From assembly GCA_030612725.1 (NCBI GenBank), contig JAUWNJ010000031.1:1-37428 (forward strand): 37,428 nt of DNA, in the 5' to 3' direction. The DNA is from Planctomycetales bacterium (GTDB taxonomy: Bacteria; Planctomycetota; Phycisphaerae; SM23-33). This document shows positions 7,875 through 15,873 of this stretch, one piece after another. Made by a program: the position numbers and the translations under genes. A model generated the notes under the pieces. The model did not search any database, had not been told where the DNA came from, and worked only from the letters and a program-made list of their open reading frames with translations. Numbering within the stretch: position 1 is the first letter of the stretch; each line of letters begins with the position of its first letter.

Positions 7875-9016
7875 TTCGACAATCCATGTAAAGGGAACAC
7901 GTTCAATTTAACCTTTTCAATTGTAGCGTTGATTTCGGGGACCACCGTTCCTCGCTGGCGAGCGTTAGCCACAAGCATACGGTCTCTCAACCCGCCATGC
8001 CAGTCCGTACTTTCGAGCATCACGCCGCCCATGCCTATACTCATGTCATCCGCCGCATTGTCCTGGCCTGACAGAATGCTCCACGCCAGCGCCCATCCAC
8101 GGGCAGTGTTCTCGATGTTATACCCGCCGCCGCCGACGGCCAGGATCGGCTTACCGAAATCAAGCACAGCCTGCACCACGTCGGCGTATGCGTTATTGGT
8201 CAGTCTCAGGTGCGCCAGCGGATCGCCCGACAGGCAGTCCATCCCAAGTTCCAGCATAATCATGTCGGGGTCATACGCACCGATAAGCGGAAGCGCCACA
8301 GCCCGAAACGCTATGAGAAATGCTTCGTCGTAGGTATCTACCGGCAGGGGGACGTTGATGCTGTAGCCTTCCCCGTCGCCGACGCCGATCTCATTCTCGA
8401 AACCCGTACCCGGAAAAAGCGTCTTGCCGCTTTCGTGGAACGACAACGTCATAACGTCGGACCGATTGTAGAATGCTTCCTGCACGCCGTCGCAATGGTG
8501 AACGTCCACATCGAGAAAGAGCACCCGCTTGCCCGCAGCCGCAAGGTGCATGCAGACGAGCACAACATCATTAATATAGCAGAAGCCCGAAGCCTCGGCT
8601 GGGTGGGCATGGTGATAGCCGCCGGAGGGGTTAAATGCTACGTCAACCTCGCCGGAAAGGATCATTTTCGCCCCTGCCAAACTTCCCCCGCAAGCCAGCG
8701 CGGCGTATTCGTAAAGTCCGAAAAAGACGGGACATTCGGGCGTACCCAGTCCCATGTGCAGGCCTTCGACATCCAGGTCGCCCTTCGATGCCTTCTGGAG
8801 AACGTCGAGGTACGCGGGTGTGTGGAAGGTCTCCAGCGTATGCCTGTCGGCAGGATCGGGCGCGACTTCGCGCCGACCTTCACCGCTCAGCAGATCCATC
8901 GAAGCCAATATCCCGCGAGCCTTACCGGCCCGCTCGCTGCTGAATGGGCAGTCGGGAGGATAGTGGTACTTCTCAATTTCATCGGAATGTATAAAAGCAG
9001 CCTTGGCCGGGTTCAT
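7871..9016 (-). CDS. Class I histone deacetylase-like (AcuC-type) deacetylase
   Basis: 381 aa from ATG 9016; a GTG at 9031 adds five residues and cannot be excluded. Family: zinc-dependent arginase-fold deacetylases, which remove acetyl from lysines of bacterial proteins such as acetyl-CoA synthetase, or act on small amides. With ATG numbering the charge-relay pair is HH 135-136 in GGYHHAHPAEASGFCYIND, zinc ligands are D171 and H173 (DVDVHHCDG) and D260 (LGMDCLSGDPLAHL), and the transition-state Tyr is in GGGGYN (about 299). All key residues are present, so an active enzyme is predicted. First gene of a run with the acyl-CoA synthetase (4-base overlap) and CoA-transferase-GNAT, which suggests a role in reversible acetylation linked to acetate/acyl-CoA metabolism. 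That role is inference. Confidence 0.9.
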   Translation of the reverse strand: MNPAKAAFIHSDEIEKYHYPPDCPFSSERAGKARGILASMDLLSGEGRREVAPDPADRHTLETFHTPAYLDVLQKASKGDLDVEGLHMGLGTPECPVFFGLYEYAALACGGSLAGAKMILSGEVDVAFNPSGGYHHAHPAEASGFCYINDVVLVCMHLAAAGKRVLFLDVDVHHCDGVQEAFYNRSDVMTLSFHESGKTLFPGTGFENEIGVGDGEGYSINVPLPVDTYDEAFLIAFRAVALPLIGAYDPDMIMLELGMDCLSGDPLAHLRLTNNAYADVVQAVLDFGKPILAVGGGGYNIENTARGWALAWSILSGQDNAADDMSIGMGGVMLESTDWHGGLRDRMLVANARQRGTVVPEINATIEKVKLNVFPLHGLSK

Positions 9017-9057
9017 CGTATCGTAATCCACAAATCCGGGGAGAACGGATAACGCGT

Positions 9058-9063
9058 ATTATA
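9058..9063 (-). promoter_or_regulatory. Possible -10 box for the deacetylase operon
   Basis: A perfect TATAAT is found on the minus strand about 40 bases before the deacetylase start. The hexamer 17 bases upstream (CTTTCA) matches a -35 box poorly, so this is a candidate only. The region 9017-9354 between the divergent genes otherwise holds a dispersed repeat at 9138 and no gene. Confidence 0.4.
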
Positions 9064-9137
9064 CGGAATCAAGCGAATACTGAAAGGGGCTATCGAAATA
9101 TTCATTCTCCATATTGTAATCGAGCGGGAGATAGCAT

Positions 9138-9166
9138 GCTTCCCGTAGGGACACTACGTGTCGCTC
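9138..9166. repeat. Dispersed repeat, copy 1 (GCTTCCCGTAGGG...)
   Basis: A 29-base element containing CCCGTAGGG and the hairpin ACAC-TAC-GTGT. The same sequence with one extra base occurs inverted at 33978-34007, 25 kb away. Here it is intergenic between two divergent genes. Confidence 0.75.
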
Positions 9167-9259
9167 GCCTGCGCTCCAGCCGGATGACACGATCAACATC
9201 TCGCCCAAGCGCGTCGCCGTGGCGACAATCCATAAACTTACACACGATTAGTTACACTA

Positions 9260-9288
9260 TTGAACGCAGGGGAGACGGTTACTTTATT
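9260..9288 (+). promoter_or_regulatory. Possible promoter for the 485-aa membrane protein
   Basis: TTGAAC (9260-9265) and TTTATT (9283-9288) are 17 bases apart; each matches the sigma70 consensus in 4-5 of 6 positions. It lies about 65 bases before the start at 9355. Weak evidence. Confidence 0.3.
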
Positions 9289-9354
9289 GTCCTGTCGGGC
9301 CGATTGCGTTAGGATGAAAAACCAATTCAGGCTGAAGTGTTTAGGAGTATAGCG

Positions 9355-10812
9355 GTGAATGAGAAACCACGCAGACCAGCTCGGATATGGAAATGGACGC
9401 GACGGCTCATCGTAACACTGTTTCTTCTGTTGATTCTGCTGGTTTCGGCGATACTTATTTATGCCGCCGTCGTGAACCACCAGGGTAAAGAAGCGATTGA
9501 ATCGGCCTTGGCTGATGTTCGCGCTCGTGGTTTGCCGCTCGACCGGAAGCAAATCTATGACGACGCGGGGTCCGGGGACGACGAGGCAGGGCATCTCTAC
9601 CTGGCTGCATTCGAATTGACCAAGGTCGACCAGGACAAATACGATGACCTGCCCTATATCGGTTCCCGTTTCCGTAGCGAGGACATGCCCCTTTGCAAGC
9701 CGCTTGACCCAAAACTGGTCGGGAAAATCCGTGCGTTTGCCGAGGAAAATAAACGCTACTTCGCCCTGCTCGAAGATGCTCGCTCCCGAAACGCACGAAT
9801 TCCCCTGTTGGACTTCTACTCCTGGAATGGGTCGCAACTCTCTCACTTAAGTAGCTCAAGGGCTGCGGCAAAAAGGTGGTTGCTTCTGTCTTTGCTGGCA
9901 CAGGCGGAGGGCAAGGACGCCGAGGCTATGCAGGCCTGCGCGAAAGCCATCGAGACGAACCGCATCTTTGACGGCCAACCGTTAATCCTGACCGGCTTGG
10001 TTCGTATTGCGGTTGGCGAGTTGGTTTCGCATGCAGTCGAAGACACCCTCAGCCGGGTCAAACCTGACCCGAAAGACCTTCGGGATTTGCGGGATATCCT
10101 GTTGGCCGAAGACGCCTGCCTCGACCCCAGGGAGATATTGAAAGGTGAACTGGCCTTGGTGGCGGAAACAGCAGCAGACCCGGATCTTCGGATAGTCAAT
10201 CAAATGTCTTCCGTGTTGATGCTCTACACGATAAGCAAACAGTTTCGTGAATCACCGTTGTCAGTTACCGCCGGCAGTAAAGGTATAATCCTGGAAGATG
10301 CTCGGATTTTCCCCAGGACTTTATGTGTGCAGTTTGGAATTTCCTGGCTGTGGCAGGGTATATGTCCCGGCGTAAATCAAAAGCACTATGCCCGGGAAAT
10401 TCGCAACTTTCTTGCCGAGTATGATGCCGCTGATGTCCCTCTGTCCGAGCAGGCCCAGCGAGCCAAACGTCTGAAAGAAAGCGACGAGATGCAAGAAGGC
10501 GGATTTACGTCCCGCTGGGTTCAACTGCTGCTGCAAGGCAAGGCATCTCTGCGCGCGGCTGCCATTGCCATGTCGGTGGAAACTTGGCGAATTCAGCATC
10601 AAGGCTGGCCTGAGAAATTGGCAGATGTCGCCGCCGACTTTCCGATGGATCCATTTACAGGCAAGCCGATGAAATATAAACGCACCGAGGAAGGCTGCGT
10701 GATTTACAGTGTCGGCAAAAATCTTCAGGACGATGGCGGGAAAGATCATAGCAACGATGGTGACGACACCTGCTTTAGACTTTTTGATGTAGCAAAACGT
10801 AATAAACCGTAA
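9355..10812 (+). CDS. Membrane-anchored protein of unknown function
   Basis: 485 aa. Start chosen at GTG 9355 because AGGAG at 9343-9347 sits 7 bases upstream; a GTG six codons earlier has no such site. A basic N-terminus (NEKPRRPARIWKWTRR) precedes one transmembrane helix (about residues 18-40), leaving a largely helical extracytoplasmic part. The last 80 residues (WRIQHQGWPEKLADVA, DPFTGKPMKYKRTEEGCVIYSVG, LQDDGGKD) follow a pattern I associate with planctomycete membrane proteins, reminiscent of the C-terminal end of type II secretion pseudopilins (DPF-G-P-Y ... YSxGxDG). Function not recognised. The phosphatase gene follows on the same strand after 32 bases and may be co-transcribed. Confidence 0.85.
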   Translation: MNEKPRRPARIWKWTRRLIVTLFLLLILLVSAILIYAAVVNHQGKEAIESALADVRARGLPLDRKQIYDDAGSGDDEAGHLYLAAFELTKVDQDKYDDLPYIGSRFRSEDMPLCKPLDPKLVGKIRAFAEENKRYFALLEDARSRNARIPLLDFYSWNGSQLSHLSSSRAAAKRWLLLSLLAQAEGKDAEAMQACAKAIETNRIFDGQPLILTGLVRIAVGELVSHAVEDTLSRVKPDPKDLRDLRDILLAEDACLDPREILKGELALVAETAADPDLRIVNQMSSVLMLYTISKQFRESPLSVTAGSKGIILEDARIFPRTLCVQFGISWLWQGICPGVNQKHYAREIRNFLAEYDAADVPLSEQAQRAKRLKESDEMQEGGFTSRWVQLLLQGKASLRAAAIAMSVETWRIQHQGWPEKLADVAADFPMDPFTGKPMKYKRTEEGCVIYSVGKNLQDDGGKDHSNDGDDTCFRLFDVAKRNKP

Positions 10813-10844
10813 GAGAGTCATACGCCTTGTCGGATGGGTTAATT

Positions 10845-12977
10845 ATGAAGATTCGCTGGAAACTGCTGATTCTGATGTTGGCGATTGCACTGGTGCCTCT
10901 GATTACCGGGACTGTTTTGAATCGCACCTCTATGCGTCGTCTTGGAGCCCACCTGGCTTCGGACAGGCGAACAGACCTTACGGAAAACGCCCGCCAACAT
11001 CTCCGGCATATTGTGGACGGCTACGGTGAGATTATCACACGCGACGCCGAGATACTGGAACAGGCCCTGATCATCCAGGCCGACGGGGTTGAAGACAGGC
11101 TAGCCATGAAACCGCCGGCTTCACCGCAATTGTTCTTTGGTGAGGACTATGACAAAGGCGTCAACCTTCCTTCGGGCATGAAAGCATCGGCGAGTCTCAA
11201 ACGTCTCGGACCGGACGGTAAAGTCGTCCCGATTCAGGTTACCTACGACCAGCAGGTTTGCGTCCTGGTGGCGGGGGTCGATAGAAAGGCAGCCGCCGAC
11301 GACCTGGCCAGGTTATCAACGATGCATGAGGCCTATCGGCCGCTCCACGAGTCCAACGCCAAACGCATTTCCTGGCAGTACACGTCGTTGGAGACGGGCA
11401 TCCATACATCCTATCCCGGGCATGGCGGTTATCCGCCCGACTACGATCCGCGAAAACGCCTGTGGTACACCCAGGCCAGGGAAGAAGGTTCTTTGACCTG
11501 GACACTTCCAGCGGTGGATGTCTCCACGCGAACGGTCGCGCTGACGCTGGCTATGCCTGTGCATTATCCCGACGGGTCCTTCGCCGGAGTAACGGCCATT
11601 GACGTACCCCTGGAAAGCATCTTCAGCGAATTAACGCTTCCGGATCAATGGTCTAACACTGCAGCCAGTCTGCTGGTCTTCCCGGGCCTGAAGGGCGACG
11701 AAAGCGAGGGGAAACTGGTAATCCTCACGCAGAAAAGTTACGAGGGACACGGAAAGGACTGGCGAGGCCCCGAACTGAAACAGTATCTCATCTCCGAGGA
11801 CGCCGACGAGTTGAAGGCGTTGATGGCCGATGCGGTTGCGGGTAAATCCGGCGTGCGGAAGATGCGGTATAAGGGTCAGGATGCCTTGTGGGCCTACGGC
11901 GCAGGTGGGGCTGAAAAGCAATTCCCCATCATCATCGTACCGTACGAAAAGGTCGTCGCCGAAGCCGCAGGGGCTGAAAAATACGTTCTGGCCCAAATAG
12001 CTCAGGGTCTGCGGGTTGCGGGGATCGTTATGGTCAGCGTCGTTATTATAATTGCGATTGTGGCGTTCCTTATCTCGCGTAGAGTAACCAGGCCTCTGGT
12101 CCACCTTGCCGATGCCGCTGAAAGACTCGCAGCCGGTGATTACGACGCCGGCGTGCAAATACGAACCGGCGACGAATTGCAGGAACTCGGTGAGATATTT
12201 AATGACATGGGGCCTAAACTCCGCCAGCACGCGGAGATGCAACGGTCGCTGGCTGTGGCGATGGAGATTCAGCAGCAACTTCTTCCATCCGAGTCGCCGA
12301 AGATAGACGGTTTTGACGTTGCAGGAACGAGCATCTATTGCGACGAGACCGGAGGCGATTACTACGATTTCATTGACCTGATGGACATCGGGACCGGCAA
12401 ACTCGGTATCGCCGTAGGTGACGTTACCGGGCACGGGATAGGAGCGGCGTTGCTGATGGCGTCGGCGCGTGGCGTTCTTCGCAGCCACGCCGGTCGGCAC
12501 GGCGGAGACCTGAGCGAACTGTTCAGCGTGCTCAATACGCACCTGGTCAGGGACACCGGCGAGACGCGGTTTATGACGCTGTTTTATGGCGTGCTGGATG
12601 CGAATAACCGCTCGTTGATGTGGACCTCCGGCGGACACGACCCCGCCATCTGGTTGAGGCGAAGTATGGGGAAAATCGAGGAACTACCCAACACCGGCGT
12701 ACCGCTGGGGATTCTCGAAGATGCAACTTTCGAGCGAGTTGAACCTGTTACGTTGGAGGCCGGTGATATCGTCGCCATAGGTACTGACGGTATATGGGAG
12801 GCTGCCAATGCCGCCGGCGACATGTTCGGAAAGGACCGGATGCGAGAAGTCCTGTCGGCTTCTGTCGAAAAGTCCGCCGCCGAAATCCACACATCCGTTG
12901 TCGCCGCCGTTAACGAATTCCTTGGCTCCACGCACCAGCAGGACGACATTACACTGGTAATCATCAAGGCGATGTAG
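10845..12977 (+). CDS. Cache-HAMP-SpoIIE (PP2C) sensor phosphatase
   Basis: 710 aa from ATG 10845; a TTG six codons upstream is less likely. Order of parts: transmembrane helix about 5-25; a long extracytoplasmic dCache-type sensor about 26-385 with the typical YDPRKRLWYTQAREEGSLTW and DVSTRTVALTLAMPV stretches and AIDVPLESI; transmembrane helix about 392-412; HAMP about 413-465; a linker with AMEIQQQLLPSESP; and a SpoIIE/RsbU-type PP2C phosphatase about 475-710. Metal-binding Asp motifs are present: GGDYYDF, VGDVTGHGIGAALLMA, SGGHDPAIW, GTDGIWEA and QDDITLVII. The family dephosphorylates Ser/Thr-phosphorylated anti-sigma antagonists in response to an external signal. No anti-sigma factor or antagonist gene is visible nearby, so its target lies elsewhere. 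Confidence 0.93.
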   Translation: MKIRWKLLILMLAIALVPLITGTVLNRTSMRRLGAHLASDRRTDLTENARQHLRHIVDGYGEIITRDAEILEQALIIQADGVEDRLAMKPPASPQLFFGEDYDKGVNLPSGMKASASLKRLGPDGKVVPIQVTYDQQVCVLVAGVDRKAAADDLARLSTMHEAYRPLHESNAKRISWQYTSLETGIHTSYPGHGGYPPDYDPRKRLWYTQAREEGSLTWTLPAVDVSTRTVALTLAMPVHYPDGSFAGVTAIDVPLESIFSELTLPDQWSNTAASLLVFPGLKGDESEGKLVILTQKSYEGHGKDWRGPELKQYLISEDADELKALMADAVAGKSGVRKMRYKGQDALWAYGAGGAEKQFPIIIVPYEKVVAEAAGAEKYVLAQIAQGLRVAGIVMVSVVIIIAIVAFLISRRVTRPLVHLADAAERLAAGDYDAGVQIRTGDELQELGEIFNDMGPKLRQHAEMQRSLAVAMEIQQQLLPSESPKIDGFDVAGTSIYCDETGGDYYDFIDLMDIGTGKLGIAVGDVTGHGIGAALLMASARGVLRSHAGRHGGDLSELFSVLNTHLVRDTGETRFMTLFYGVLDANNRSLMWTSGGHDPAIWLRRSMGKIEELPNTGVPLGILEDATFERVEPVTLEAGDIVAIGTDGIWEAANAAGDMFGKDRMREVLSASVEKSAAEIHTSVVAAVNEFLGSTHQQDDITLVIIKAM

Positions 12978-13053
12978 AAGAAATTGCCAATTTCCGATTT
13001 TCAACCTGTCCCTTTGGGATTTCCAATTGAAGATAAACAAACCGGCAGAAGAA

Positions 13054-13809
13054 TTATTCTTTTCGTATCTCAAGTTGCGCCAGACAACGATAAACGTCAT
13101 CCATCCGAGCACCTGTCTTGGTGAGAATTACAAGGTTCGCAAATTCTTTTGTTTCAGGGAGGTAAATATTCACGAATATCCCGCGCATGGTGGTATCGCC
13201 CGCGAGTATGCCCTTATGTCTATCGGTCTCAAATTGGAGAAACAGTTTATCTGCTCCGACGGGCAGCAGTACGGTCTTGAGCAAGAGGAGGAGAAGGTGT
13301 TTTTGAAGGGCGTCATGGGTAGGCTGGTGATGGATACCTTCGGGAGTGGCGTTGAAGGCGTCCACGAGTATCTGGTAGGGGTCTGTCCGGCTGAAATAGG
13401 CTTCGACGGTTTCAGCTTTCGGTTCTTTTATTTTTGGGAAACTGGCGGTAAGGGGCAACACCCCTAAGCAACCCAATATGACTTTGTCGTTTTCAAATCT
13501 TTCTTTCCTGTCTTTGACGCGACGGTACTCCTTCTTGGGAACTGAAAACAGGTACCCATCAACGGTGTAGGTAATCCTTTCGCCGTCAGCCGCAAGTGGG
13601 TGAATCTTTTTGACGTCGGGTGAAAGAACGGTACTTAAGCCGGCCGTGTCCTCCGATGACATCTTCGAGTATTTTTCCCATGCTTGGTGTTTCGCAAACC
13701 AAAGTGAGAATTTCGGCCAACCGACTACGCCTGCAAAGATTATCAGAATTGCAGCAATTGCTATTACTACAGTTGATTTCTTCACCGTGAGTTTCTCCAA
13801 AGAGATCAT
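13054..13809 (-). CDS. Hypothetical protein with N-terminal anchor
   Basis: 251 aa from ATG 13809 (AGGA upstream). A GTG at 13785 with GGAG nine bases before it is an alternative start. One hydrophobic segment (VVIAIAAILIIFAGVVGW, about residues 11-30) acts as signal or membrane anchor. The remainder is soluble and contains YTVDGYLFSVPKKEYRRV near 80-97 and a C-terminal segment FVNIYLPETKEFANLVILTKTGARMDDVYRCLAQLEI. I do not recognise the family. It converges on the phosphatase gene with a 76-base gap and no obvious terminator. Confidence 0.7.
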   Translation of the reverse strand: MISLEKLTVKKSTVVIAIAAILIIFAGVVGWPKFSLWFAKHQAWEKYSKMSSEDTAGLSTVLSPDVKKIHPLAADGERITYTVDGYLFSVPKKEYRRVKDRKERFENDKVILGCLGVLPLTASFPKIKEPKAETVEAYFSRTDPYQILVDAFNATPEGIHHQPTHDALQKHLLLLLLKTVLLPVGADKLFLQFETDRHKGILAGDTTMRGIFVNIYLPETKEFANLVILTKTGARMDDVYRCLAQLEIRKE

Positions 13810-13843
13810 CAATCCTAATAACTCAAACTGACCGATTTCAATA

Positions 13844-14052
13844 AGCCCGAAGGGCTGGCGGATGGTAGCCGGAGGCATAAGCCTCCGGAAAAGGGGATGT
13901 TAGGAAATAGCCCCGAAGGGGCGTCGGAGATGTAGCGATTACCCAAGAGACCGCGTTTTCTCTCCCTCGTCCCTTCGGGACTGACTCTTCTGACACCTTA
14001 CTTACCGTGGGCTTACGCCCACGGCTACTGTCCGATGTCCCTTCGGGGCTGA
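13844..14052. repeat. Array of short GC-rich hairpins
   Basis: Between two minus-strand genes, a chain of perfect hairpins: AGCCC-GAA-GGGCT (13844-13856), CCGGAGGC-ATAA-GCCTCCGG (13869-13888), GCCCC-GAA-GGGGC (13910-13922), GTCCC-TTC-GGGAC (13969-13981), CCGTGGGC-TTAC-GCCCACGG (14005-14024) and a final CCC-TTC-GGGG near 14040. Connecting pieces such as GATGTAGC and GATGGTAGCC recur. The layout matches the REP-like hairpin clusters common in environmental bacterial genomes. No gene is credible here. Confidence 0.75.
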
Positions 14053-14075
14053 AGAAAATGGTCAATTTGAGTATT

Positions 14076-14921
14076 CTATTTTTCCGACTGGACCACGCTG
14101 CTGGAGGTCAGGAACCGGTCGGGTGGGACGATCCAGATTTCCACGCGGCGGTTAACCGGGTTGCCTTTGTTTCCGGCTTTGTTTGGTTCGACGGGGTGAT
14201 ACTTGCTGAATCCCATCGCTCCCATTCGTTTCTGGGCGACGCCTCCGATGGCGAGTACCTTTACGACGGCGCCGGCTCGGTGAAGCGACAGGCCCCAGTT
14301 GGACTTATGCGCCCTGATGGTCGCGGGTTTGACCAGCGGTATGTCGTCGGTGTGTCCTGCCACGTAAATATGGAATGCTTTGGCCTCACCGGTCTTGACA
14401 ATTTGTGCCAATTTACCCAATGCCGCAACAGCGGCGGATTTGACCGTGGCTGAACCTTTATCAAACGTCAGGTCGGATTTTAGTTTGATCATACCGTATT
14501 TCGGAAGGTAGTCCATCAGTTCCGGGTTGGCTTTGACCAGTGCCCGAAGGGCTGTGTCTATCCTGGCTGGGAGGATATTGAGAGTGGGTCCTTCGATGTT
14601 CACTTTCTGTCCAGCAGCCTTTTTGTACAGAATTTCCAGTTCTTTGAAATCGACGAGCAGCCCGGCGTGCGCATCCTTGAGGTTGGCGATTTCCTTGTCT
14701 TTTCCGGTTAGTGCCGCGTCGCGCGCATCCAGGTCGTATCGAAGTTTCTGATTCTCTGTCCTGGCAGCCTGCAGGTCCGCCAGCGCCTTTTCCCGCGACT
14801 CTCCAGCCCGTTGCGAAGCCGTTACCGCCTTGTTGTATTCATCCCGTGAGACGCATCCGACAGCCCCCGTCGCCAGGATACCAACCAGCACTGCTACCGT
14901 TATTGTCAATTTACCGCTCAT
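14076..14921 (-). CDS. OmpA-family peptidoglycan-associated lipoprotein
   Basis: 281 aa. ATG 14921 is preferred over an in-frame ATG six codons earlier because AAAGGA lies at the right distance before it. The signal peptide ends in ATGAVGC, a plausible lipobox with Cys near residue 23. A coiled-coil region follows (about 35-95: DEYNKAVTASQ, EKALADLQAARTENQKL), then an OmpA C-terminal domain (about 150-270) with FDKGSATVKSAA, VAGHTDDIPL and GNPVNRRVEIWI. The Asp of HTDD and Arg of NRRVEI that bind diaminopimelate in peptidoglycan are present. Probably anchors the outer membrane or a trans-envelope assembly to the wall; MotB-like use is less likely without a MotA neighbour. The gene is 71 bases downstream of the membrane-tethered HTH gene on the same strand. 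Confidence 0.9.
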   Translation of the reverse strand: MSGKLTITVAVLVGILATGAVGCVSRDEYNKAVTASQRAGESREKALADLQAARTENQKLRYDLDARDAALTGKDKEIANLKDAHAGLLVDFKELEILYKKAAGQKVNIEGPTLNILPARIDTALRALVKANPELMDYLPKYGMIKLKSDLTFDKGSATVKSAAVAALGKLAQIVKTGEAKAFHIYVAGHTDDIPLVKPATIRAHKSNWGLSLHRAGAVVKVLAIGGVAQKRMGAMGFSKYHPVEPNKAGNKGNPVNRRVEIWIVPPDRFLTSSSVVQSEK

Positions 14922-14992
14922 ATCGAACCGTCCTTTCATTGATTTAGAAAAAATCTCATAACGACAGAGAAAAATTGGTTATGGAATCGGTT

Positions 14993-15826
14993 TTACCCGC
15001 CGGACCGTCGTAGTGAGGCAGTTTGGTCGGCGATGGATTTTCCGAGAAAATATCCCACTCCCGCCAGAATCATCGTTACTACCGCCGCAATAGCGATGAA
15101 GGCAGGCCAGTTGTGCTGGAGTGTCTCCAGGTAGGGCGGTACCGCGCCGAGCATTGTCGCCATAACAACAGCGCCCATCAATATCATCAACAGACATGCC
15201 GCCACGATCATTCCGGAGAACGCACCGCTACCGGCGTCGATTTGCTCGACGGCGGCTTGGGTCTCTGCGAAGACCGGTTCCGTTTCGGGTAGTGTTGACG
15301 GGGTTGCGAGACCTTCAGCGGCTGCGCTGCTCGGGATGGCGCTTTCCACGTCGATGTGTTCGAGCACTTCAGCGCCGAGTGAGGTGTCGTCGCTCTCGCG
15401 GGTAAGGTCCAGCAGACCCGAACCGCTACCGACGCCTTCAAGCGAAATCTGGTCTTCCATGCTGGGAGCGATGGTGGTCTTGGCCAGTGGGTCAGCGGCC
15501 ACTTCGAGGTCTTCTTCATCGAAAATGCTGATACCTTCAGAGGTGATTACCGTATCGGCCTTCCCGGGTGCGGCGGTTATTTCCTCGGCCTCGGAAAGGG
15601 TTATCACGTCTTCGGTGGATTCTTCAGCGGGGGTCAGTTCAACTTCGCCACCTTTATCCGCGCCGGCAGGGGCAAGGGCACCGACCTCGTCGGACTTGAA
15701 CATCCTCTTGGCACCGTCATGGTAAGCGCGAAGTTTTCCTTCGCTGACGAGTCCTTCCAGTTGCTGCTGGGTAAGACCCAATTTTTGAATTGCCTCTGCT
15801 TCGCTGTAGTACATTTTGTCAGCCAT
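14993..15826 (-). CDS. MerR/excisionase-like HTH protein with two C-terminal membrane helices
   Basis: 277 aa from ATG 15826; an upstream in-frame start has no support. Residues 1-55 (YYSEAEAIQKLGLTQQQLEG, GKLRAYHDGAKRMFKSDEV) look like the winged helix of MerR/excisionase-type DNA-binding domains. A long acidic, Ser/Thr/Glu-rich low-complexity region (about 56-200) includes LSEAEEITAA and EDLEVAADPLAKTT. Two hydrophobic helices near 205-225 and 237-258 end in a short basic tail. This would tether the HTH to the inner side of the membrane. Whether it binds DNA, a protein or acts as a localisation factor is unknown. It follows a small anchored protein gene by 47 bases and precedes the OmpA lipoprotein gene; the three may form one envelope-related operon. 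Confidence 0.75.
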   Translation of the reverse strand: MADKMYYSEAEAIQKLGLTQQQLEGLVSEGKLRAYHDGAKRMFKSDEVGALAPAGADKGGEVELTPAEESTEDVITLSEAEEITAAPGKADTVITSEGISIFDEEDLEVAADPLAKTTIAPSMEDQISLEGVGSGSGLLDLTRESDDTSLGAEVLEHIDVESAIPSSAAAEGLATPSTLPETEPVFAETQAAVEQIDAGSGAFSGMIVAACLLMILMGAVVMATMLGAVPPYLETLQHNWPAFIAIAAVVTMILAGVGYFLGKSIADQTASLRRSGG

Positions 15827-15873
15827 AATGGAACACACTCCCTGGTTTGCTTTTGGTCTGCTCAAGACCCGTT

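Noticed and set aside
11631-12638. A 335-codon minus-strand frame inside the phosphatase gene
   Set aside because: Antisense to intact HAMP and PP2C motifs and without any domain.
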